From the NCBI GenBank assembly GCA_007127175.1, contig SKZX01000228.1:1-7651 (forward strand): a DNA stretch of 7,651 bases. The letters are read 5' to 3'. The stretch is from Desulfobacterales bacterium (lineage in GTDB: Bacteria; Desulfobacterota; Desulfobacteria; Desulfobacterales; Desulfosalsimonadaceae). Under the pieces are notes generated by a model. It had not been told where the DNA came from and searched no databases. It worked only from the letters and a program-made list of their open reading frames with translations. Positions 1 to 5,613 of the stretch are shown one piece after another (within the stretch, counting starts at the first letter, position 1; each line of letters opens with the position of its first letter). The position numbers and the translations under genes were made by a program.

Positions 1-339
1 CAGAAAGTACGCCGCAGCGGCCCACAACAGTTGCAGGCCGCCGAAGGCGCTGTGACTTCTTGAAAAAAACTTTTGAACGCATGCGCCTTCCAGCGGCACC
101 GGGCATTTTCTGCCATAGTAGGCGCAATACCGGCAGGTCCCGGCATAGATCAGCGGATAGGATGCCCCCCACAGCAGAATATAGGCGACCACTCCCAAAA
201 AACCGAAAAACAAAGAAAGCCAGAGCCCCGCCCCGAAAACGCCGGCCAGCAGGAGCGCCTGGGGCAGGTTCCGCCCGCCGCCAAAATCGGTATACCGGTT
301 TTTCCGGGCCGGCCGGAGCATGTCCCCCGCCGTTTTCAC
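1..339 (-). CDS. Partial membrane protein with four clustered cysteines (3' end outside window)
   Basis: A reading frame of 113 codons starts at a GTG (339-337) that overlaps the TGA stop of the upstream Fe-S protein gene (GTGA overlap), and stays open to the window edge, so the C-terminus is missing. The overlap argues for translational coupling and makes this start likely. Residues about 28-66 are strongly hydrophobic and could form one long or two short membrane segments. They are followed directly by Cys69, Cys72, Cys79 and Cys87 (CX2CX6CX7C, with the local motif CRYCAYYGRKCP); hydrophobic sequence resumes near residue 101. Four cysteines next to a membrane helix could bind an Fe-S cluster or zinc, or act as a redox pair. 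I do not recognise the family. Its position after a flavoenzyme and a ferredoxin-like protein suggests a membrane anchor or electron acceptor, which is inference. Confidence 0.75.
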   Translation of the reverse strand, partial: MKTAGDMLRPARKNRYTDFGGGRNLPQALLLAGVFGAGLWLSLFFGFLGVVAYILLWGASYPLIYAGTCRYCAYYGRKCPVPLEGACVQKFFSRSHSAFGGLQLLWAAAAYFL

Positions 340-1178
340 GCGTGCTCTCCCGAACCGGAAAGATCCACGAGCCCGGCTATCTGCTCGATGGCCGCCTCGA
401 TGTAATCCGGGCGATCGATTTCCAGCCGGACCGACCCGTTCGGGCAGGCATCGGCGCACCGGCCGCACCCGCGGCACCGGGCGTCATCGATGACGGCCCG
501 CTTGCCGTCCAGTGTTATGGCGTCCACAAAGCACACACCCCGGGTGCAGGTGCCGCACCCCACGCATTTATCGGTGACAAGAAGCCTGACCCCCGGCATG
601 CGGTTGACCTTCCGGCTGATCCGGGTGTCGATGGTGGGCAGGACCTTCCACAGGCAGCAGCAGGGGCAGCAGTTGCAGATGGTCAAAAGCCGGTGGGAAG
701 GGCCGACATTGAGCCAGACCGAGTCGAGTTTATTGCGCCCCACGAGGTGGACCAGCCCGGCTTCCCGGCACCGGGCCACATGTTCCAGTGCTTCGGCCTC
801 CCCCACGGGCCTGCCGAATTTCGGGTTGATCCCCCGGGCGGCTTCCCCCAGAAACAGGCACCCCAGGTCTGTGGGATAATCCCTGCAACCGCTCGAATCC
901 CGGCATATGCAGAAATCCATACGCCACCGGAAACCGGCTTCCCGGATGAAATGCTCAAGCAACGCGGACGGCACGGCCGTGCCCTGGATGTGGTCTGCGT
1001 CCACGGTTTCGCCGATGGGGACCACCCTGTCTTTGGGCAGGTACAGAATATCGTCGCCTTCAAAGAGCAGCTTGTCGACCATGCGGCCGAATGGGGGGTG
1101 CCGGGTCAGCTTCGACCAAAAAAACCGCTGGGAAAAGGTCTTGTTGATCAGCGTCTTCATCCAATATGGGCCGGTCAT
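336..1178 (-). CDS. Cysteine-rich 4Fe-4S dicluster ferredoxin-type protein
   Basis: This is a 280-residue protein with 19 cysteines and no signal peptide or membrane helix, so probably cytoplasmic. The C-terminal third is a two-cluster ferredoxin domain: Cys205/208/211/216 (CX2CX2CX4C, a variant with one extra residue and no following proline) and Cys235/238/241/245 (canonical CX2CX2CX3CP). The N-terminal two thirds hold Cys90, Cys92, Cys98 and Cys107 in a CICRDSSGCRDYPTDLGC segment, and a very dense CNCCPCCC motif at 168-175, which could hold a further metal centre. I recall similar uncharacterised 4Fe-4S proteins in anaerobes but cannot name a function. The ATG at 1178 is preceded by AAGGAG (1192-1187) with an 8-nt spacer, so the start is well supported. 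It lies 56 nt after the GMC oxidoreductase gene and overlaps the following membrane protein gene, consistent with one operon and a role as electron carrier for the flavoenzyme. Confidence 0.9.
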   Translation of the reverse strand: MTGPYWMKTLINKTFSQRFFWSKLTRHPPFGRMVDKLLFEGDDILYLPKDRVVPIGETVDADHIQGTAVPSALLEHFIREAGFRWRMDFCICRDSSGCRDYPTDLGCLFLGEAARGINPKFGRPVGEAEALEHVARCREAGLVHLVGRNKLDSVWLNVGPSHRLLTICNCCPCCCLWKVLPTIDTRISRKVNRMPGVRLLVTDKCVGCGTCTRGVCFVDAITLDGKRAVIDDARCRGCGRCADACPNGSVRLEIDRPDYIEAAIEQIAGLVDLSGSGEHA

Positions 1179-1234
1179 GGGCGGATCTCCTTTTTCAGGT
1201 CACCGTTGTCAATTGCCTGCTCAATTCATAGCTT

Positions 1235-2809
1235 TCAGCTTTTTGGCGGAATCATGGCCATGGCCCGCTCGGCCAGGGCCGTGATGGTCAGGCTCGGGTT
1301 GGCGCCGATGTTGGCCGAAACCGCAGAACCATCCACCACGTACAGACCGGGACACCCGAAAACCCGGTGTTGCGTGTCGATGACGCCGTTATCAGGGGAT
1401 GTCCCCATGTGGCAGCCGCCCAGGATATGGGCCGTGGTCGACGTGTTCCCGATGCTTTCGGTCAGGAGGTTCGACGGCCGTCCCCCCGTGACCGCAGCCA
1501 GGGCCCGGGCGGCCCGGTTGGCCACCGGCAGATACGCCGGCGCGGACTGCCCGGCCACGGACCGGGATATGAGCCCCCGCCGGAACAATGCCGACGCCTT
1601 GGGCCCGTACTGGAACATGAGCCGGTTGTCCACATTCTGCATGACCGTCAGCACCGTCACTCGCTTGTGCCAGTTTTCTGCGCGCCAGTTCCGCAGCGCG
1701 GCGGCGGGCCGGGCGGTCATCGTCGCAAGGGCTTTCAGCGAACGCACGGCCGGCCGGGGTTCATCCACCAGCGGGCCGGTGAAATATTTCATGAACGTAT
1801 AGCCGCGGGGAAACCGATTCTGGGTGATGTGCGTGTGGGCGTCCGGGTAGAAATGGGATGAAATGGCGGTACCGCAGGTCAGGTCCGCTGCCGTCTCCGG
1901 GGACAGGGCCCCCACGATGGCCTCGCTGTTGGTCCGCACCACCGTTCCCAGCTGCCGGGAGACCGCCGGCAGGGTTTTTGCCGCATCCCGGCAGTGAAAG
2001 AGGAGATCGAGGGATCCCACCACCCCGGCCGCGATGACCACTTTTTCCGCCCGGATGGGCAGATACCGCCGGCGGGTGTGGCCGGGGTCTTTCATGTCCA
2101 GCAGGTACCCGCCCCCGGCCAGGGGGCTGAGCCGGGTGACCTTCCGGTTGGGCAGAACCGCCGCACCCAGGCGCTCGGCAAGGTACAGGTAGTTTTTATC
2201 CAGGCTGTTTTTGGATCCATGGGGGCAGCCGGTCAGGCAGCGGCCGCACAGGAAGCAGCCGGCGCGATGGGGACCGGCCCCGTTAAAGTAAGGGTCCGGT
2301 GCCGTCACCTCGGGATCACCGAAATAAATGCCGTTGGGCGTGGGGCCGAAGGTGGCGCCGGCGCCCATGTGTTCGGCCGTCCGGCGGAGATAGTCGTCCT
2401 GGGTGCCGCTGTGGGGGTTGACGGTGACGCCGAGCATGGCCTCGGCCGTGTCATAATGGGCGGCCAGTTCAATTTTCCAGTCGATCCCGAGACGCGACCA
2501 TGCAGGGTCGCCGTAAAATGCCTCCGGGGGGCGAAGCAGCACGGCCGCGTAAACGATGCTGCCGCCGCCCACGCCGATGCCCCGGACCAGGGTGACATGC
2601 CGGAAAAAATCCTGGGAGAAGTAACCGGTATAGCCCAGGGCGGGCAGCCAGTTGAGACGGCGCACATCGGCGTCGCCTTCTTCGATGTCCTCGGGCGTTA
2701 CCCGGTTTCCCTGCTCGAGCACCACGACCCGGTATCCTTTTTCCGAAAGACGCAGGGCCGCAACGCTTCCCCCGAATCCGCTGCCGATGACCGCAACATC
2801 ATAATCCAT
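1235..2809 (-). CDS. GMC family FAD-dependent oxidoreductase (cholesterol oxidase-like)
   Basis: This 524-residue protein begins directly with a Rossmann FAD-binding motif (VIGSGFGGSVAALRL, residues 7-21) with the family's acidic ribose-binding Glu at 32 (VVLEQG). The GMC signature region GIGVGGGSIVYA lies at 77-88. A ferredoxin-like CFLCGRCLTGCP motif follows (Cys185, 188, 191, 195), continuing as HGSKNSLDKNYL. The C-terminal GMC domain carries HILGGCHMG (461-469) and NPSLTITALAER (504-515), which by position match the catalytic His/Asn region of cholesterol oxidase-type enzymes. Such enzymes oxidise an alcohol, often a sterol or other hydrophobic one, to a carbonyl. With no export signal it should be cytoplasmic. 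Beside a ferredoxin-type gene and in a probable anaerobe, it is more likely a dehydrogenase feeding Fe-S carriers than an O2-using oxidase (inference). The ATG start places the FAD motif at the normal distance from the N-terminus, although the ribosome binding site is weak (AAGGCGG upstream). The substrate cannot be read from the sequence. Confidence 0.92.
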   Translation of the reverse strand: MDYDVAVIGSGFGGSVAALRLSEKGYRVVVLEQGNRVTPEDIEEGDADVRRLNWLPALGYTGYFSQDFFRHVTLVRGIGVGGGSIVYAAVLLRPPEAFYGDPAWSRLGIDWKIELAAHYDTAEAMLGVTVNPHSGTQDDYLRRTAEHMGAGATFGPTPNGIYFGDPEVTAPDPYFNGAGPHRAGCFLCGRCLTGCPHGSKNSLDKNYLYLAERLGAAVLPNRKVTRLSPLAGGGYLLDMKDPGHTRRRYLPIRAEKVVIAAGVVGSLDLLFHCRDAAKTLPAVSRQLGTVVRTNSEAIVGALSPETAADLTCGTAISSHFYPDAHTHITQNRFPRGYTFMKYFTGPLVDEPRPAVRSLKALATMTARPAAALRNWRAENWHKRVTVLTVMQNVDNRLMFQYGPKASALFRRGLISRSVAGQSAPAYLPVANRAARALAAVTGGRPSNLLTESIGNTSTTAHILGGCHMGTSPDNGVIDTQHRVFGCPGLYVVDGSAVSANIGANPSLTITALAERAMAMIPPKS

Positions 2810-2874
2810 GCTTTTCCGCCTTTTGCGTGAAGGATGAAAATGACCGGAGAAAACCGCAATACGTCGCGGCTCTT

Positions 2875-2890
2875 CCGGGAGTACCCCCGG
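2875..2890. repeat. Short interrupted palindrome in divergent intergenic region
   Basis: CCGGGAGTACCCCCGG is a 16-bp palindrome broken only by one mismatched pair (A2880/C2885). It lies 66 nt upstream of the GMC oxidoreductase start. It could be an operator or a small hairpin in that gene's leader, but nothing in the sequence decides this. Confidence 0.3.
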
Positions 2891-2984
2891 CAGGAAACGA
2901 GCTTACGGGTTCAGCCATGTTAATCAATATAAGCAGGTGTTGGCAAGCTTCTTTTTGGATACGGCCAGGCGCTGCCGTTTCTTC

Positions 2985-3011
2985 TTGACACCCCACACGG
3001 CTTTTTATAAG
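2985..3011 (+). promoter_or_regulatory. Candidate sigma-70 promoter of the amino acid transporter operon
   Basis: A perfect -35 hexamer TTGACA (2985-2990) is followed by TATAAG (3006-3011, 5 of 6 matches to TATAAT) with a slightly short 15-nt spacer, in an AT-rich stretch pointing at the ABC transporter genes. The -10 box is part of a small perfect inverted repeat, TATAA-GT-TTATA (3006-3017), which could serve as an operator. A transcript from here would carry the whole inverted-repeat element at 3038-3144 in its leader. Confidence 0.5.
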
Positions 3012-3037
3012 TTTATATATTTGTTGGGTTTATTAAT

Positions 3038-3144
3038 CTTGATGCATTCGTAAAAGTCGCGAACAGACGTCTTTGAATCACGCCGTGGCGTGACAAGATC
3101 AAGGCGCGGGCAATTTTTAACTTTTTCCGAAGTCGTCAATCTTG
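3038..3144. repeat. Imperfect inverted-repeat element (~107 bp) with nested hairpin
   Basis: The outer arms are TTGATGCATTCGTAAAAGT (3039-3057) and the region 3121-3143, whose reverse complement reads TTGACGACTTCGGAAAAAGT; they match at most positions with a few mismatches and one gap. Between them lies a perfect 7-bp hairpin, TCACGCC-GT-GGCGTGA (3078-3093). The arm sequence resembles dispersed noncoding repeats I remember from Desulfobacterota genomes, but I cannot verify copy number from one window. No transposase is present. The right part reads in frame into the downstream ATPase gene, creating an artificial N-terminal extension of that ORF. Confidence 0.6.
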
Positions 3145-3169
3145 TCAGGCACGTGTTGTCATTTATAAC
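3142..3169 (+). promoter_or_regulatory. Second promoter-like pair at the right edge of the repeat
   Basis: TTGTCA (3142-3147, 5 of 6) and TATAAC (3164-3169, 5 of 6) are separated by 16 nt. Transcription would begin near 3176, only about 10 nt before the preferred GTG start and downstream of the AGGA ribosome binding site, so a transcript from here would be almost leaderless. That makes it less convincing than the 2985 promoter. Confidence 0.25.
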
Positions 3170-3171
3170 TC

Positions 3172-3175
3172 AGGA
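3172..3175 (+). promoter_or_regulatory. Ribosome binding site that decides the ATPase start
   Basis: AGGA lies 10 nt before the GTG at 3186. The upstream in-frame GTG codons at 3090 and 3153 have no purine-rich sequence at a usable distance, which favours 3186 as the true start. Confidence 0.5.
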
Positions 3176-3185
3176 TGCCCCAGAC

Positions 3186-3977
3186 GTGAACCAATCTTCC
3201 GGAAACACGACCCCAGCGGATGCCGTGGTCGTAAAACACCTGCACAAGAATTTCGGGCCGCTGGAGGTCTTGAAGGGCGTTTCCCTTGAAGCCCGGGAAG
3301 GGGACGTGATCGCCATGATCGGGTCCTCAGGGTCCGGCAAAAGCACCCTCCTGCGGTGCATCAACCTCCTGGAAGTGCCCGATTCCGGGGACATTTACGT
3401 GGGCAGCGAGCACATCCGCCTTACCCGGAACCGCAAGGGGGAGTCCGTGCCCGCGGACAACAGGCAGGTGGATCGCATCAGAACAAAGCTGGGCATGGTG
3501 TTTCAGCATTTCAACCTCTGGTCGCACATGACCGTGCTGGACAACGTCATCGAGGCCCCGGTGCACGTTCTGAAAAAGCCGAAAAAACAAGCCCGGGAAA
3601 TGGGCATGGCCTACCTGGAAAAGGTCGGTATCGCGGACCGGTCGCACTATTACCCTGCCCAGCTCTCAGGGGGGCAGAAGCAGCGCGCCGCCATCGCCCG
3701 CGCCCTGGCCATGGAGCCAGAAGTGCTCCTTTTCGACGAACCGACCTCGGCGCTTGACCCGGAGCTGGTCGGCGAAGTGCTGCGCGTCATGCAGGATCTG
3801 GCCAGGGAAGGGCGGACCATGATAATGGCGACCCATGAAATGGGTTTTGCCAGGGACGTATCCAGTCATGTCATTTTCCTGCACGGCGGCAAAATAGAAG
3901 ACGAAGGACCGCCTGGCCATATTTTCCAGAACCCGTCATCTGAGCGGTGCCGCCAGTTCCTGGCCCGTTTTTTCTGA
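3186..3977 (+). CDS. Polar amino acid ABC transporter, ATP-binding protein (HisP/AotP-like)
   Basis: This is the ATPase of an importer for basic amino acids or histidine; it would sit as a homodimer on the cytoplasmic face of the two permeases encoded downstream. From the GTG at 3186 it is 263 residues, close to the roughly 257 of enterobacterial HisP. All motifs are intact: Walker A GSSGSGKST (46-54), Q-loop Gln107 within FQHFNLWSHMTV, signature LSGGQKQR (160-167), Walker B LLFDEP (181-186) and the switch His217 in ATHEMGFAR. The QHFNLWSHM, DPELVGEVLR and VSSHVIFLH blocks are nearly those of HisP as I remember it. The frame stays open upstream to a GTG at 3090, which would give 295 residues, but those extra 32 residues come mostly from the inverted-repeat element and have no ribosome binding site. 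It is the first gene of the operon, 47 nt before the binding-protein gene. Confidence 0.93.
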   Translation: MNQSSGNTTPADAVVVKHLHKNFGPLEVLKGVSLEAREGDVIAMIGSSGSGKSTLLRCINLLEVPDSGDIYVGSEHIRLTRNRKGESVPADNRQVDRIRTKLGMVFQHFNLWSHMTVLDNVIEAPVHVLKKPKKQAREMGMAYLEKVGIADRSHYYPAQLSGGQKQRAAIARALAMEPEVLLFDEPTSALDPELVGEVLRVMQDLAREGRTMIMATHEMGFARDVSSHVIFLHGGKIEDEGPPGHIFQNPSSERCRQFLARFF

Positions 3978-4024
3978 TCCGGCCACCAACATTTAAAACC
4001 CGAAACCAGAAACATGGAGGACAC

Positions 4025-4816
4025 ATGAAACGCATCTTCAATCTCACCGCAATCGTTATGACCTTAACCTTTTTTGGAATGTTTTTTCTTTCCGCAGGGG
4101 CACATGCCGAAAAAACAGTCCGCATCGGAACGGAAGGCGCCTATCCCCCGTTCAACTACATTGACCGGGACGGCAACCTTCAGGGCTTTGACATTGAAAT
4201 CGCAAAAGCCTTGTGCGATGCCGCAAATATGCAATGCACGTTCGTTACACAAAGCTGGGACGGCATGATCCCGGCGCTTCTGGCCAGGAAATACGATGCC
4301 ATCATCGCATCCATGAGCATCACCGAGGAACGCAAACAGCGGGTTGATTTTACCAAAAAATACTACCAGACGCCCGCCCGGTTCGTGAAGCACAAGAACG
4401 CAGATATCGAGATTTCCCGGGAGGGGCTCAAGGGGAAGACCGTCGGGGTCCAGCGGGCGACCGTTTCCGCCAACTTCATCAACGACAATTTCGCAGACAT
4501 CATGACCGTCCGCTCCTATGCCACCCAGGAGGAAGCCAACATGGATATTGTTTCCGGCCGGGTTGACCTTCTCTTTGCCGACGCCGTGGTGCTCCAGACG
4601 GGGTTTCTCGAAACTGAGCCCGGGAAGAATTACGAGTTTGCAGGTCCCAGCTACACCGATGAAGAATGGTTCGGCGAGGGAATCGGCATTGCGATCCGAA
4701 AAGGGGAGGATGACCTGCGCGAAGCCTTCAACAGGGCCATCATCCGGATCCGCGAAGACGGGACTTACCAGAAAATCAACGACAAATACTTTGATTTCGA
4801 CGTTTACGGGGATTAG
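4025..4816 (+). CDS. Periplasmic amino acid-binding protein (HisJ/ArgT/AotJ-like)
   Basis: This 263-residue solute-binding protein (SBP_bac_3 family) delivers a polar amino acid, probably arginine, ornithine, lysine or histidine, to the permease pair. Residues 1-28 form a Sec signal peptide (basic start, hydrophobic core, cleavage after AHA); there is no lipobox, so the protein is soluble in the periplasm. Subtracting 26 gives HisJ mature numbering: Glu37 replaces Asp11, Tyr40 is Tyr14, Trp78 is position 52, Ser96/Ser98 are Ser70/Ser72, Arg103 is Arg77 (carboxylate binding) and Asp186 is Asp161 (amino group binding). Cys64 and Cys71 match the HisJ disulfide Cys38-Cys45. The GTEGAYPPFN, WDGMIPAL and QRAT motifs look more like arginine/ornithine-binding AotJ, and the C-terminus KYFDFDVYGD like HisJ. 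The ATG at 4025 has GGAGG 4 nt upstream; an in-frame ATG at 3947 would bury the signal peptide and is rejected. Confidence 0.94.
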   Translation: MKRIFNLTAIVMTLTFFGMFFLSAGAHAEKTVRIGTEGAYPPFNYIDRDGNLQGFDIEIAKALCDAANMQCTFVTQSWDGMIPALLARKYDAIIASMSITEERKQRVDFTKKYYQTPARFVKHKNADIEISREGLKGKTVGVQRATVSANFINDNFADIMTVRSYATQEEANMDIVSGRVDLLFADAVVLQTGFLETEPGKNYEFAGPSYTDEEWFGEGIGIAIRKGEDDLREAFNRAIIRIREDGTYQKINDKYFDFDVYGD

Positions 4817-4829
4817 AACCCAGAACATC

Positions 4830-4841
4830 TTGCAATTGCAA
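4830..4841. repeat. Perfect 12-bp palindrome TTGCAATTGCAA
   Basis: This self-complementary 12-mer sits between the binding-protein stop codon and the large hairpin at 4852. It may be incidental or may add a small second stem to the transcript 3' end; no function is evident. Confidence 0.3.
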
Positions 4842-4851
4842 TATGCCTTCA

Positions 4852-4891
4852 GGCGGGTCCTGCCGAACACTATCGGCCGGACCCGCCTTTT
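4852..4891 (+). terminator. Strong hairpin plus T-run between binding-protein and permease genes
   Basis: GGCGGGTCC (4852-4860) pairs perfectly with GGACCCGCC (4879-4887). Inside it, CCGA (4863-4866) pairs with TCGG (4873-4876) around a 6-nt loop ACACTA, with a 2x2 internal mismatch between the two stems. TTTT follows at 4888-4891. This is the form of an intrinsic terminator with a short U-tract. As the next permease gene begins only 25 nt later, partial termination or protection of the upstream mRNA 3' end is more likely than a full stop. Confidence 0.7.
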
Positions 4892-4916
4892 CACGATATG
4901 AAAAAAAGGGAAGCCC

Positions 4917-5606
4917 GTGTTTGACCTGGACGGATACGGCCCGCTTTTAATGCAGGGGGCAAAGCTCACGATCTACGTCGGCGTCTGTGCCATGGTGATC
5001 GCCATCGGCCTTGGCCTGATCGGGGTGCTGTGCAAGTTCTCCCGATCTGCCACCGTGCGCTTTTTAATCAACACCTATACCACGGTAGTTCGCGGGGTCC
5101 CGGAACTGGTCCTGATTCTGCTGGTCTATTACGGCGTTCCGACGCTGATCCAGGACTTATCAGCCGCCCTGGGCCATCCTGTTTATGTTTCCCTTGATCC
5201 TTTCATATCCGGAACCGCCACGATCGGGTTTATCTACGGGGCGTTTTCAACCGAAGTGTTCCGCGGGGCCTACCTGGCCGTTCCCGCGGGACAGCTCGAA
5301 GCCGCCCGTGCCTGCGGCATGAGCGGCGCGCTGACGTTCCGGCGCATAACCCTCCCCCAGATGATGCGCCATGCGCTGCCCGGCCTGGGAAATGTCTGGA
5401 TGGTGCTGATCAAGGCCACGGCCCTTATTTCCGTGATCCAGCTGCCGGAACTCATGCGAAGCGCCGATATCGCGGCCCGAAACACCCGGAAGCCGTTTAC
5501 TTTCTTTTTTGCGGCATCGCTTATCTACCTGGCGATTACGATCATCTCCAACATCCTTCAGCAATGGGCCGAAAAAAGGGCTGCCCGGGGCGTGAGGAGG
5601 GCGTAA
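4917..5606 (+). CDS. Polar amino acid ABC transporter permease (HisQ-like)
   Basis: This 229-residue inner-membrane protein is the first of two permeases that form the channel of the importer; HisQ is 228 residues. About five hydrophobic segments are visible (roughly residues 9-38, 47-72, 96-116, 157-177 and 194-215). The binding-protein-dependent transport (BPD_transp_1) coupling region carries the EAA-type loop EAARACGMSG with RRITLP at 128-147, which docks onto the ATPase. The VVRGVPELVLILLVYYG block (57-73) is typical of the HisQ/GlnP class. The start is GTG (4917) with AAGGGA 5 nt upstream; an ATG at 4898 is out of frame. It follows a hairpin after the binding-protein gene and ends 7 nt before the second permease gene, so the two are likely cotranslated. 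Confidence 0.92.
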   Translation: MFDLDGYGPLLMQGAKLTIYVGVCAMVIAIGLGLIGVLCKFSRSATVRFLINTYTTVVRGVPELVLILLVYYGVPTLIQDLSAALGHPVYVSLDPFISGTATIGFIYGAFSTEVFRGAYLAVPAGQLEAARACGMSGALTFRRITLPQMMRHALPGLGNVWMVLIKATALISVIQLPELMRSADIAARNTRKPFTFFFAASLIYLAITIISNILQQWAEKRAARGVRRA

Positions 5607-5613
5607 ACCGACC

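Noticed and set aside
60..1802. 580-codon open frame on the plus strand
   Set aside because: It lies opposite the Fe-S protein and GMC oxidoreductase genes, is Pro/Arg/Ala-rich and low in recognisable motifs; it is an antisense shadow of GC-rich coding sequence.
1994..2830. 278-codon plus-strand frame
   Set aside because: Antisense to the well-supported GMC oxidoreductase; composition follows the complementary coding strand.
2799..2996. 65-codon minus-strand frame just upstream of the GMC oxidoreductase
   Set aside because: It overlaps the GMC start, has no family motif, and no clear ribosome binding site; likely chance.
3147..3161. Possible sigma-54 promoter (GGCAC ... TTGTC)
   Set aside because: Only 3 nt separate the two blocks instead of the 5 needed between GGCAC and TTGC, and the GC of the -12 element is missing.
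4064..4969. 301-codon minus-strand frame
   Set aside because: Antisense to the binding-protein gene and crosses the intergenic hairpin; no domain features.
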